A stretch of 64,000 bases of DNA from Rhizobium sp. LC145. GTDB lineage: Bacteria; Pseudomonadota; Alphaproteobacteria; Rhizobiales; Rhizobiaceae. The notes beneath the pieces were generated by a model. The model was not told the DNA's origin and made no database searches. It saw only the letters and a list, made by a program, of their open reading frames with translations. The position numbers and the translations under genes are program-made. The DNA is taken from the NCBI RefSeq assembly GCF_001005825.1, contig NZ_LBHV01000001.1, positions 496,001 to 560,000 of the forward strand, read 5' to 3'. Below are positions 27,899 through 36,137 of this stretch, one piece after another. The stretch's first letter is position 1, and every line of letters begins with the position of its first letter.

Positions 27899-28471
27899 TC
27901 ACATCCCCTGCGGGCCGCGGTTCATGGCCGCGATGCCGGTGCGGCACACTTCCACGAGCCCGAGCGGCTTCACGACGGCCACAAACTGGTCGATCTTGGA
28001 GGACTTGCCGGTGATCTCCAGAATGAAATGCTCGACGGTGGCGTCCACCACCTTGGCATGGAAGGCATCGGCAAGCCGAAGCGTCTCGGCGCGGCGTTCG
28101 CCCTGCCCCACCACCTTGATGAGCGCCACCTCGCGCTCGATTGGCCGTTCCTGGCCGAGATCGCGCGCCCGCACGGTGAGGTCCACGACGCGGTGCACCG
28201 GCACGATCCGCTCGAGCTGCGCCTTGATCTGTTCAAGCACATGAGGCGTTCCGCGTGTCACGATGGTGATGCGCGAAAGGTGAGCCTCATGCTCGGTTTC
28301 CGAAACCGTCAGGCTCTCGATATTGTAGCCTCGCCCAGAGAAAAGGCCGATGACGCGGGCGAGCACGCCCGGCTCGTTGCTGACGAGGATCGAAAGCGTA
28401 TGGCTCTCGACCTTTTCCGTCTCCGGCGAAATGAAATAGGCGGAGCCGGTCGGTTGTTGATGGGCATTCAT
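27899..28471 (-). CDS. ilvH: Acetolactate synthase small (regulatory) subunit
   Basis: The 190-aa protein has an N-terminal ACT domain (HTLSILVSNEPGVLARVIGL, then FSGRGYNIESLTV) and a second ferredoxin-like domain (IKVVGQGERRAETLRLADAF, then IDQFVAVVKPLGLVEVCRTG). It binds the IlvI catalytic subunit, raises its activity and gives feedback inhibition by valine. It follows ilvI by 49 bases and shares its promoter and attenuator. Confidence 0.95.
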   Translation of the reverse strand: MNAHQQPTGSAYFISPETEKVESHTLSILVSNEPGVLARVIGLFSGRGYNIESLTVSETEHEAHLSRITIVTRGTPHVLEQIKAQLERIVPVHRVVDLTVRARDLGQERPIEREVALIKVVGQGERRAETLRLADAFHAKVVDATVEHFILEITGKSSKIDQFVAVVKPLGLVEVCRTGIAAMNRGPQGM

Positions 28472-28520
28472 GATCTTGGGTCCGTTTCCTTAGAATTCAG
28501 TTCAAGAAAGCGAGCCCGCA

Positions 28521-30299
28521 TCAGACGAGCTGGCGCCCCTTCGCGTCGATCGCCGTCGCTACCGCTTCGTCGGTCGCCTCGTCCGGCAGCAGCATCTCGT
28601 TATGCGCCTTGCCCGAGGGGATCATCGGGAAGCAGTTGGCGAGATTGGCCACCCGGCAATCGAAGATCACCGGCTTGTCGACCGCGATCATTTTTTCGAT
28701 CTTGTCGTCCAGTTCCTTCGGATCATCGCAATAGAGGCCGACTGCCCCATAGGCTTCCGCCAGCTTCACGAAGTCCGGCATGGCTTCGGTATAAGAGTTC
28801 GACAGGCGATTGCCGTGCAGCAATTGCTGCCACTGGCGCACCATGCCCATGTACTGGTTGTTCAAAATGAAGATCTTGACCGGCAGATTGTGCTGGATGG
28901 CGCAGGACATTTCCTGGATGCACATCTGGATCGACGCGTCGCCGGCAATATCGATGACGAGCGCCTCCGGATGGGCGACCTGGACGCCGAGTGCGGCGGG
29001 CAGGCCGTAACCCATGGTGCCGAGGCCGCCGGAGGTCATCCAGTGGTTGGGCTGCTCGAAGCCGAAGAACTGCGCTGCCCACATCTGGTGCTGGCCGACC
29101 TCGGTGGTGATGTAGGTATCCTTGCCCTTGGTCGCCTCGAACAACCGCTCCAGCGCGTATTGCGGCATGATGACGTCCGAAGAGTTCTTGTAGGAGAAGC
29201 TCTTGCGCGCCCGCCAGCTTTCGATCTGCGCCCACCATTCCTGGGTCTGCGCCTTTTCCGGCTTCTTCGGCAGCGCCCGCCACAGGCGGACCATATCCTC
29301 CAGCACGCTCCCGACGTCGCCGATGATCGGCAGGTCGACCCGGACGGTCTTGTTGATCGAGGACGGATCGATATCGATGTGGATCTTCCGGGAGTTCGGC
29401 GAGAACGCGTTGACCCGGCCGGTAATGCGGTCGTCGAAGCGGGCGCCGATGCAGACCATGACGTCGCAATCATGCATGGCCATGTTGGACTCGTAGGAGC
29501 CGTGCATCCCGAGCATGCCCAGCCAGTTCTTGCCGGATGCGGGATAGGAGCCGAGCCCCATCAGCGTGGAGGTGATCGGGAAATTGGTGAGTTCCACCAG
29601 TTCGCGCAGCAGCCGCGACGCTTCCGGACCGGAATTGACGACGCCTCCGCCGGTATAGAGGATCGGCCGGCGCGCCGAGGCCATCAGCTCGACCGCCGCC
29701 TGGATCGCACCGAGATCGCCCTGGACCTTCGGCTGGTAGCTGGACTTGACGGGCGTTTCCGGACGCGGCGTATAGGTGCCGGTCGCGAACTGGATATCTT
29801 TCGGGATATCGACGACGACAGGACCGGGCCGCCCGCTCTGGGCGATACGGAAGGCCTCGTGGATGATGCCGGCAAGCTCGTTGACGTCCTTGACCAGCCA
29901 GTTGTGCTTGGTGCAGGGGCGGGTAATGCCCACCGTATCGCATTCCTGGAAGGCGTCGGAGCCGATCAGCGTGGTCGGGACCTGGCCGGAAATGCAGACG
30001 AGCGGAACGGAATCCATCAGCGCGTCCTGCAGCGGCGTTACCGCATTGGTCGCGCCGGGGCCGGAGGTGACGAGCATGACGCCGACCTTGCCGGTGGAGC
30101 GGGCATAGCCTTCGGCAGCGTGGCCGGCCCCCTGCTCGTGCCGCACGAGAATGTGCTGGATATCGTCCTGCTGGAATATCTCGTCGTAGATCGGCAGCAC
30201 GGCGCCGCCCGGATAGCCGAAGATATGCTCCACGCCGTTGTCCTTCAGCGCTTTCAGAACGATCTCCGCGCCCGTCATGCGATTGTCAGTATCCGTCAT
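28521..30299 (-). CDS. ilvI: Acetolactate synthase large (catalytic) subunit
   Basis: The 592-aa ThDP enzyme makes 2-acetolactate or 2-aceto-2-hydroxybutyrate, the first common step of branched-chain amino-acid synthesis. Motifs are FGYPGGAVLPIYDE with the catalytic Glu in RHEQGAGHAAEGYAR, the FAD-binding middle domain, and the C-terminal ThDP motif GDASIQMCIQEMSCAIQHN ending with NNQYMGMVRQWQ. It is cytoplasmic and pairs with ilvH. A leader peptide and terminator lie upstream. Confidence 0.96.
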   Translation of the reverse strand: MTDTDNRMTGAEIVLKALKDNGVEHIFGYPGGAVLPIYDEIFQQDDIQHILVRHEQGAGHAAEGYARSTGKVGVMLVTSGPGATNAVTPLQDALMDSVPLVCISGQVPTTLIGSDAFQECDTVGITRPCTKHNWLVKDVNELAGIIHEAFRIAQSGRPGPVVVDIPKDIQFATGTYTPRPETPVKSSYQPKVQGDLGAIQAAVELMASARRPILYTGGGVVNSGPEASRLLRELVELTNFPITSTLMGLGSYPASGKNWLGMLGMHGSYESNMAMHDCDVMVCIGARFDDRITGRVNAFSPNSRKIHIDIDPSSINKTVRVDLPIIGDVGSVLEDMVRLWRALPKKPEKAQTQEWWAQIESWRARKSFSYKNSSDVIMPQYALERLFEATKGKDTYITTEVGQHQMWAAQFFGFEQPNHWMTSGGLGTMGYGLPAALGVQVAHPEALVIDIAGDASIQMCIQEMSCAIQHNLPVKIFILNNQYMGMVRQWQQLLHGNRLSNSYTEAMPDFVKLAEAYGAVGLYCDDPKELDDKIEKMIAVDKPVIFDCRVANLANCFPMIPSGKAHNEMLLPDEATDEAVATAIDAKGRQLV

Positions 30300-30363
30300 T
30301 GCTCTCGTCCATTCGCCGGTGATTTTGGTGCATTAAGCTCATTGCGAGCCGGATTGAAGGCAT

Positions 30364-30388
30364 AAAAAAAGGCCCCTTGAGGAGCCTG
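30364..30388 (-). terminator. Attenuator terminator in the ilvI leader
   Basis: On the minus strand a GC-rich stem (AGGCTCC with GGGGCCT, one G-T pair) is followed by seven T residues. It lies between the leader peptide and the ilvI start codon, as expected for an attenuator that stops transcription unless ribosomes stall. Confidence 0.85.
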
Positions 30389-30393
30389 TCTTT

Positions 30394-30445
30394 CCGCGCA
30401 TGGGTGGCTGTCGCCGGATGGTTACACCATCCTGCCCATGCGCGG
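30394..30445 (-). promoter_or_regulatory. Leader hairpin that overlaps the leader-peptide stop region
   Basis: Perfect 11-base arms (CCGCGCATGGG at 30394-30404 and CCCATGCGCGG at 30435-30445) can pair over the end of the leader ORF. This is in the place of the pause hairpin of a classic attenuator; ribosome position would decide whether it or the downstream terminator forms. Confidence 0.75.
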
Positions 30446-30478
30446 TCCCACCACAATAAGTGCGCTCGAAATCTTCAT
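30422..30478 (-). CDS. ilvI leader peptide MKISSALIVVGPRMGRMV
   Basis: The 18-codon ORF begins with ATG at 30478 and ends with TAA at 30422-30424. It holds the run Leu-Ile-Val-Val at codons 7-10, all three branched-chain amino acids that the downstream operon makes. With the pause hairpin and the T-rich terminator downstream this fits ribosome-mediated attenuation of ilvIH. It is too short for ordinary gene finding. Confidence 0.85.
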   Translation of the reverse strand: MKISSALIVVGPRMGRMV

Positions 30479-30679
30479 GGTGCGAAGTGTTAGCCACATA
30501 ATCGGCATTCGTCAACTTGGCCCTGCGTCAAAAAATGCCACCTCGATTTTTTCGCGGCGGCCGAACCGCCGCCCGCTACACCACTTGTTAAACCGGCGGC
30601 GATACAATTCCCGGCATTTCAAGGGATAGCGCGAGCTCGCTGACGAGCCGCAAGCCAACCCCAGCGACAGGGGCCAGTT

Positions 30680-32764
30680 TTGCTGAACAACGACCTCCAT
30701 CGTTCCATCTCGGCCGGCGAGCACGACCGGCGCGATCTTCAAAAGGCCGGCGACCGCCTGCTCGGCCGGGTCGTCGCCTGCAGCGGATCGCATGCCACGA
30801 TCGCGGCTATTGCCGCGGATGGTGACACGGAGGTTGCGGAACTCTGGTCCGTCGGCCGCCTCATCTCCATCGCGGTCGGGGAAAACCGGGTGGTGGCTCT
30901 CGCCTATTCCATGCAGACCAGCCGTCAGGACTGGAGCGAGCGCGAGGACAACAGCTTCCATATCGAAGTCGAGCTTCTGGGTGAGGTCCGCACGCGCCCG
31001 GATGGCCGGGACGAGTTTTCCACCGGCATATCGCGCTATCCGCATCTCGGCGCCATGGCCCACCGCATCCGCGCGTCCGACCTGCTGCGCATCTACGACA
31101 CCGGCAAGAGCGACACCTGCGTCATCGGCAAGATCACCCAGGACGAGACCATAGACGCGACGATCCACATCCCATCGATGCTGTCGAAGCATTTCGCGAT
31201 CGTGGGTTCGACGGGCGTGGGCAAGTCCACGGCCGTTTCGCTGCTGTTGCACAAGGCGATCGAAACCGACCCCAAGCTCAGGGTGCTGATCCTCGATCCA
31301 CATAACGAATTCGCGGCCGCCTTTCCGGACCACGCCGTCGTCATCGATACCGACAAGCTCGACCTGCCCTTCTGGCTGATGAAGCTCGACGAATTCGCGG
31401 AAGTGGTGTTCCGCGGCCGCCCGCCGGTCTCGGAGGAGATGGATATCCTGCGCGATCTCATTCCCGAGGCCAAGCGCGCCTTCCGGGGCAGCGAGGGCTC
31501 GCCGGCGCGGCGCAGCGTGGAGCGGAGCTCGATCACCGCCGACACGCCGGTTCCCTATCGCGTGGCGGACCTCCTGGCCTTCATCGACGAACGCATCGGA
31601 CGGCTGGAAGGACGCGGCGAGAAGCCGTCCCTCCGCTCGCTCAAGGTGCGGATCATGTCGGCGATCAACGATCCGCGCTATCATTTCATGTTCTCCAACA
31701 ATACGATCAGCGACACGATCATGGAGACGATCGCGCATATCTTCCGCATTCCGGGCGGAGACAGGCCGATTTCCACCTTCCAGCTTGCGGGCATCCCTTC
31801 CGAGGTCGTCAATTCGGTCGCGTCCGTGCTTTGCCGCATGGCGTTCGAGATCGCGCTCTGGAGCAATGGCGCGATCCATGTTCTGGTGGTCTGCGAGGAG
31901 GCGCACCGCTATGTGCCCGCCGACCGGGAACTCGGTTTCTTCCCCACCCGGCAGGCCATTTCCCGAATCGCCAAGGAGGGCCGCAAATACGGCGTGTCGC
32001 TCGGTATCATCACCCAGCGGCCGGGCGAGCTCGACCAGACGATTCTTTCGCAATGCTCGACAGTGTTCGCCATGCGGCTTTCCAACGAGCGCGACCAGGA
32101 AATCATCAAGTCCGCGATCCCGAATTCCTCCATCTCCACGACGAGCTTCCTCTCCTCGATCGGCAACGGCGAGGCGATCGCCTTCGGCGAGGCGATTTCC
32201 GTGCCGATGCGCATGCGTTTTTCGCGCGTCGACCGCCTGCACCTGCCGAAGGCGCATGGGATAGCAGAAAGGCAAACGGAAGAGACGCCGGACACTGTGG
32301 ATCTGCGCGCGGTCATTACCCGCATGCGCGCGATAAGCGGCCCGGACATTTCCACCTTCCAGCGCCGCTACGAGGCGGCGACCGCACCGGACAATCTGGC
32401 CTTCGAAGGCAGCCCGGAAGTCCATGACTTTCCGCCGGCAAGCGACGAGGAATTCGAGCGTTGGGATCGCGAGATGCATGGCGATTCGAGACCAACCGCC
32501 GACCCGTCAGGGAGCCCCGAGGCCCCGCGGATAGAGCCCTACAGGCCCGACATGCTGCCCCGCGGCGATGCCTCTGCCAAGCAGCCTTCGACGCCATGGC
32601 CCGATCGCTTCGCCGAACTGCGCAAGCAGCGCTTTCCCGAGCCTGCCGCTCAGCCCCCTTCGCCGGGCGGAGACGGCCCACGCGCTCCCCTGCCGAGACG
32701 CGAGGGTTCGCTGCGGGAAAGCCTGCTGAAGCGGCCCTTGAGCAGCCTCTACGACAAGGATTGA
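30680..32764 (+). CDS. HerA-like ATPase (DUF87 domain)
   Basis: The 694-aa protein has an N-terminal beta-barrel domain of the HAS type (about residues 25-125), then a FtsK/HerA-class ATPase with Walker A IVGSTGVGKSTAVS near residue 175, Walker B VLILDPHNEF, the sensor region VVCEEAHRYVP and the arginine-finger segment KYGVSLGIITQRPGELD. The last 110 residues are Pro/Arg-rich and disordered. HerA moves DNA with NurA in archaea, and bacterial relatives serve in repair or defence. No NurA or nuclease partner is adjacent. A TTG start at 30680 after AGGGG is chosen. Confidence 0.85.
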   Translation: MLNNDLHRSISAGEHDRRDLQKAGDRLLGRVVACSGSHATIAAIAADGDTEVAELWSVGRLISIAVGENRVVALAYSMQTSRQDWSEREDNSFHIEVELLGEVRTRPDGRDEFSTGISRYPHLGAMAHRIRASDLLRIYDTGKSDTCVIGKITQDETIDATIHIPSMLSKHFAIVGSTGVGKSTAVSLLLHKAIETDPKLRVLILDPHNEFAAAFPDHAVVIDTDKLDLPFWLMKLDEFAEVVFRGRPPVSEEMDILRDLIPEAKRAFRGSEGSPARRSVERSSITADTPVPYRVADLLAFIDERIGRLEGRGEKPSLRSLKVRIMSAINDPRYHFMFSNNTISDTIMETIAHIFRIPGGDRPISTFQLAGIPSEVVNSVASVLCRMAFEIALWSNGAIHVLVVCEEAHRYVPADRELGFFPTRQAISRIAKEGRKYGVSLGIITQRPGELDQTILSQCSTVFAMRLSNERDQEIIKSAIPNSSISTTSFLSSIGNGEAIAFGEAISVPMRMRFSRVDRLHLPKAHGIAERQTEETPDTVDLRAVITRMRAISGPDISTFQRRYEAATAPDNLAFEGSPEVHDFPPASDEEFERWDREMHGDSRPTADPSGSPEAPRIEPYRPDMLPRGDASAKQPSTPWPDRFAELRKQRFPEPAAQPPSPGGDGPRAPLPRREGSLRESLLKRPLSSLYDKD

Positions 32765-32773
32765 GCGGGCCGA

Positions 32774-33664
32774 CTACCCCAGCCGTTCCCAGCTCTCGTC
32801 CATCTGGTTGCGGAACCAGGTCATCTGGCGCTTGGCATACTGCCTCGTCAGCGCCGAGCCTCTTTCGATGACCTCTTCCCTCGTCATCCCGCCTTCCAGC
32901 ATTTCGGCGATCTCCCGCACGCCGATCGCCTTCATCACCGGTAGATCGGGTGCCGGATCGAGAGCGAGAAGCGCCCTCACCTCCTCGACCGCGCCGGTCT
33001 CCAGCATGGTCTCGAAACGGCGATTGATCCGCTCGTGCAGAAGCGTGCGATCCGGCAGCACGACGATCTTGCGCGCCCGCGCCGGATCGATGACCATCGG
33101 GCCGCGCCTATCCTGAAACTGCGAGATCGAACGGCCCGTCTCCTCCAGGACCTCGAGCGCGCGGACGATCCGCTGACCGTCCTTGGGTTCGAGGCTTGCC
33201 GCGACCGACGCATCCAGAAAGCTGAGTTCGGCATGGAGGGCCTCCGGCCCCACTTCCTTCAAGCGCAGGCGCACCCGGCAACGGATATCCTGCGAGATTT
33301 CCGGCATGTCGGAGAGACCGCCGGTCAGCGCCTTGAAGTAGAGCCCCGTGCCCCCGACCAGCACCGGCAGCCTGCCTTCTGCCTTCAACTCCGTCAAAAC
33401 GGCCGAGACGTCGCGCAGCCATTCGCCGGTGGAATAGGCGCGCGTCGCCGGCACGTGCCCATAGAGCAGATGCGGCACGCCGCGCATCTCCTCGTCCGAC
33501 GGCCTTGCGGTGAGGACCCGCAATGTATCGTAGACCTGCATGCTATCGGCATTGATCACCACGCCGCCCTGCTCTTCGGCGAGCCGCGCGGCAAGCGCCG
33601 ACTTGCCGCTCGCCGTCGGCCCGGTTATCAGGATCGCGTCCGCATTATCCAAAAGGTCTTCCAT
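32774..33664 (-). CDS. miaA: tRNA dimethylallyltransferase
   Basis: MiaA adds the isopentenyl group to A37 of tRNAs that read U-starting codons. The 296-aa protein has Walker A ITGPTASGKSALA near residue 12, the conserved VINADSMQVYDTL, TARPSDEEM, LVGGTGLYFKALTGGL, and the C-terminal RQYAKRQMTWFRNQ. The ATG at 33664 (MEDLLDNA) is used; a start at 33694 would add ten residues and overlap serB. Its start codon abuts that of the divergent serB in CATATG. Confidence 0.95.
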   Translation of the reverse strand: MEDLLDNADAILITGPTASGKSALAARLAEEQGGVVINADSMQVYDTLRVLTARPSDEEMRGVPHLLYGHVPATRAYSTGEWLRDVSAVLTELKAEGRLPVLVGGTGLYFKALTGGLSDMPEISQDIRCRVRLRLKEVGPEALHAELSFLDASVAASLEPKDGQRIVRALEVLEETGRSISQFQDRRGPMVIDPARARKIVVLPDRTLLHERINRRFETMLETGAVEEVRALLALDPAPDLPVMKAIGVREIAEMLEGGMTREEVIERGSALTRQYAKRQMTWFRNQMDESWERLG

Positions 33665-34555
33665 ATGGCTTTCGTTGCCACGCTCATCGCCCATCCGTCA
33701 AACCCCATTCTGTCACCCGCGCTTGGGGAGAAGGCGGCCGAGGCGGTGAATGCCGCCGGTCTCTACTGGCTTGCGAACGGCATCGCCTGCGATCTCGCGC
33801 TGCGCGACGGCGCAGATCCGCGGGCGGCCGAAGCCAATCTGCAGGCCGTGATCGCCGCAAGCCCGATCGACCTCGTGGTGCAGGAGGCCGAAACCCGCCG
33901 CAAGAAATTCCTGATCGCCGACATGGATTCCACCATGATCGGGCAGGAATGCATCGACGAGCTCGCCGACGTGGTTGGCCTGAAAGAGAAGGTCGCGGCG
34001 ATCACCGCGCGGGCCATGAACGGCGAAATCGCCTTCGAACCCGCCTTGCGGGAACGTGTCGCTCTCCTGAAAGGCCTTTCGGTTTCCGTAGTCGATGACG
34101 TGATCGCCAAGCGTATCACGCTCACCTCCGGCGGACCGGAGCTCATCGCCACCATGAAGGCGAAGGGGCATTATTCGGCCCTCGTTTCCGGCGGCTTCAC
34201 CGTGTTTACCAGCCGCATCGCGGCGCGCCTCGGCTTCGACGAGAACCGCGCCAATCTCCTTATCGAGAAGGACGGGCTGCTGACCGGCGAGGTGGCCGAA
34301 CCGATCCTCGGCAAGCAGGCCAAGATCAACGCGCTGGTCGAGATCAGCGAAAGGCTCGGCATCACGCCGGAAGACGCGATCGCCGTCGGCGACGGCGCCA
34401 ACGATCTCGGCATGCTGGGGCTTGCCGGCTCCGGTGTAGCATTGCACGCCAAACCCACCGTCGCCGCTCAGGCAAAGATGCGCGTCGACCATGGCGACCT
34501 CACCGCCCTTCTCTACATCCAGGGCTACAGGAAAGCGGATTTCGTGACGCCATGA
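33665..34555 (+). CDS. serB: Phosphoserine phosphatase
   Basis: SerB hydrolyses phosphoserine in the last step of serine synthesis. The 296-aa protein has an N-terminal ACT-like half (residues 1-75) and a HAD domain with the nucleophile in IADMDSTMIGQECIDELAD, the conserved Ser/Thr in SALVSGGFTVFTSRIA, Lys at QAKINAL and the Asp pair in AVGDGANDLGMLG. It is divergent from miaA with no gap between the start codons, and AAGG lies 8 bases upstream within miaA. Confidence 0.95.
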   Translation: MAFVATLIAHPSNPILSPALGEKAAEAVNAAGLYWLANGIACDLALRDGADPRAAEANLQAVIAASPIDLVVQEAETRRKKFLIADMDSTMIGQECIDELADVVGLKEKVAAITARAMNGEIAFEPALRERVALLKGLSVSVVDDVIAKRITLTSGGPELIATMKAKGHYSALVSGGFTVFTSRIAARLGFDENRANLLIEKDGLLTGEVAEPILGKQAKINALVEISERLGITPEDAIAVGDGANDLGMLGLAGSGVALHAKPTVAAQAKMRVDHGDLTALLYIQGYRKADFVTP

Positions 34556-34613
34556 ATACCATCATTCATCGCCGTTGAAGCATTACAAAAATGTATGTAC
34601 ACTAGGTGATGCG

Positions 34614-34901
34614 ATGGAATTCGAATGGGACCCTCAGAAAGCAAACCTGAACAAGGCGAAGCACAAGGTCTCATTTGAAATCGCGCAACATGTCTGGGAC
34701 GATCCGCATCATGTGATTATCCCGGACGGGGTCTATGACGGCGAAGAGCGCTGGCTTGCGATAGGCTCGGTCGCATCGGTGACCATTCTCGTCGTTGCGC
34801 ATGTCTACCGGAGCGCCGGAGCACAAGAGGTGATCCGTATCATCAGCGCTCGAAAGGCCACTTCGCATGAGAGGAGACGATATGAGCAAGAAGCCTTTTA
34901 G
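34614..34901 (+). CDS. brnT: BrnT family ribonuclease toxin
   Basis: The 95-aa protein has the BrnT hallmarks MEFEWDPQKANLNKAKHKVS with FEIA, and the C-terminal RIISARKATSHERRRYE. BrnT is a RelE-fold ribonuclease that is blocked by BrnA and freed under stress. The ATG at 34614 is chosen for the family N-terminus. A TGTA-TG-TACA dyad at 34592-34601 just upstream may be the autoregulation site. It overlaps brnA by 20 bases. Confidence 0.93.
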   Translation: MEFEWDPQKANLNKAKHKVSFEIAQHVWDDPHHVIIPDGVYDGEERWLAIGSVASVTILVVAHVYRSAGAQEVIRIISARKATSHERRRYEQEAF

Positions 34902-35169
34902 TGACGATCAATTGGCCGAACTGGCGGAAATCGCAGCGCTGAACGATGGCGATATCGACACCAGCGATATCCCGGAAATCACGGAAGAACAGTGGCGCCT
35001 GGCAAAACGAGGCCACCTTTACAGACCACTGAAAAAATCCGTCACCATCCGGCTGGATGCCGACGTGATCGAATGGTTCAAATCGCACGCTCATGGCAGC
35101 GGCTATCAGACCGAAATCAACAGCGTGCTGCGTCAGCATGTTGCCCGGCAGGAAAAGAAGCGGGCATGA
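34882..35169 (+). CDS. brnA: BrnA family antitoxin
   Basis: The 95-aa protein has a charged N-terminal half that would wrap the toxin and a C-terminal ribbon-helix-helix-like DNA-binding half (KKSVTIRLDADVIEWFKSHA, then HGSGYQTEINSVLRQHVARQ). AGGAG precedes the ATG at 34882, which lies inside brnT. The stop overlaps the GNAT start as ATGA, so three genes are coupled. Confidence 0.93.
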   Translation: MSKKPFSDDQLAELAEIAALNDGDIDTSDIPEITEEQWRLAKRGHLYRPLKKSVTIRLDADVIEWFKSHAHGSGYQTEINSVLRQHVARQEKKRA

Positions 35170-35768
35170 CGTCCAATCCGATCCACCGGGAAATGCCCAC
35201 CATCATCCTCGAAACCGAACGGCTGCGGCTGCGGAACTGGCTTGCCTCCGACCGAGACCTCTTCCGCGAGATCAATTCCGACCCGAAGGTAATGGAATTC
35301 TTTCCCTTCCGGCGCACACACGCGGAAGCCGATGCGATGATGGAAAAGCTGAACGGCATCATCACCGGGACGGGCCTCGGCTTCTACGCGCTGGAACTCA
35401 AGGAAACCGGCGAGCCGATGGGCTTCTGCGGTCTTTCGCTCGCCAACATGCCGGATATCTTTCCGCCGGAGACGGTGGAAATCGGCTGGCGGCTGGCCAC
35501 CCGCTTCTGGGGCAATGGCTACGTCACGGAAGCGGCAAGCGCGCTCATCGGCTGGGGTTTCGAAAAGGCCGCCCTTGAGGAGATCGTCTCTTTCGCTGTG
35601 GCCGGCAACCGGCGCTCCACGGCGGTCATGGAACGGATCGGCCTCAAGCGTGATGCCGGGCGCGACTTCGACCATCCGCGCGTGCCCGACACGCACCCCC
35701 ACCTGAAGGGCCATGTGGTCTACGCCCTCAGCCGGGAAGAATGGGAGGCCGGCAGAACGCCGGCCTAG
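35166..35768 (+). CDS. GNAT family acetyltransferase (RimJ/RimL type)
   Basis: The 200-aa protein begins ILETERLRLRNWLASDRDLF, has VEIGWRLATRFWGNGYVTEA as the acetyl-CoA loop region and ENP-like VAGNRRSTAVMERIGLKRD, all typical of the RimJ-type GNAT_3 group that acetylates N-termini, antibiotics or tRNA-bound amino acids. It is coupled to brnA by ATGA. Its TAG stop is formed by the left end of a repeat element. Confidence 0.88.
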   Translation: MTSNPIHREMPTIILETERLRLRNWLASDRDLFREINSDPKVMEFFPFRRTHAEADAMMEKLNGIITGTGLGFYALELKETGEPMGFCGLSLANMPDIFPPETVEIGWRLATRFWGNGYVTEAASALIGWGFEKAALEEIVSFAVAGNRRSTAVMERIGLKRDAGRDFDHPRVPDTHPHLKGHVVYALSREEWEAGRTPA

Positions 35769-36136
35769 GACCAATCGACAATCAGGTTTCGGACGCGGCG
35801 CGAGCCGGATTTCGTGGATGGCAAGGAGAAGGAACCGACGTGGAGCATAACTCCACGAGGGGCCTTCGACGCAGCAAGGCGCGAAATCCGCCGCGTCCCA
35901 CGCTGCGCCAGCCGGCCTGAAGGCCGGCTAAAGGACGCAGCGCTCTCCGGAACGCGCGCAATCCTTTCCGAAAATGCTGAAGCATTTTCGGGGTTGCGCG
36001 TGGGATATGGTGAAAATCGCCCATTTCCGCGTCGCGAAACCTTGATGGAGTTCGGCTCCACCATCGGTTTCGCTCCTAGAACTGAACGATTTTCCCTCAT
36101 ACCGCGCTCCAAACCCTGAATGTCGATTGGCCCTAA
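35765..36136. repeat. Long copy of the intergenic inverted-repeat element (372 bp)
   Basis: The element has the same terminal inverted repeats as the short copy at 25426-25505 and about 290 bases more inside. The inside holds four perfect hairpins: 35839-35857 (7 bp), 35910-35929 (9 bp), 35968-35991 (11 bp) and 36046-36060 (5 bp). No ORF of note is present. The GNAT stop codon lies in its left end and the degP stop codon begins two bases past its right end. Confidence 0.8.
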
Positions 36137-36137
36137 C

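Noticed and set aside
30512..32479. Long minus-strand frame opposite the HerA-like gene
   Set aside because: The HerA gene has Walker motifs and family landmarks; the opposite frame has only Arg/Asp/His-rich low-order sequence.
34575..34613. Upstream extension of BrnT from a TTG codon
   Set aside because: The family starts at MEFEWDP and the extension covers the likely operator dyad.
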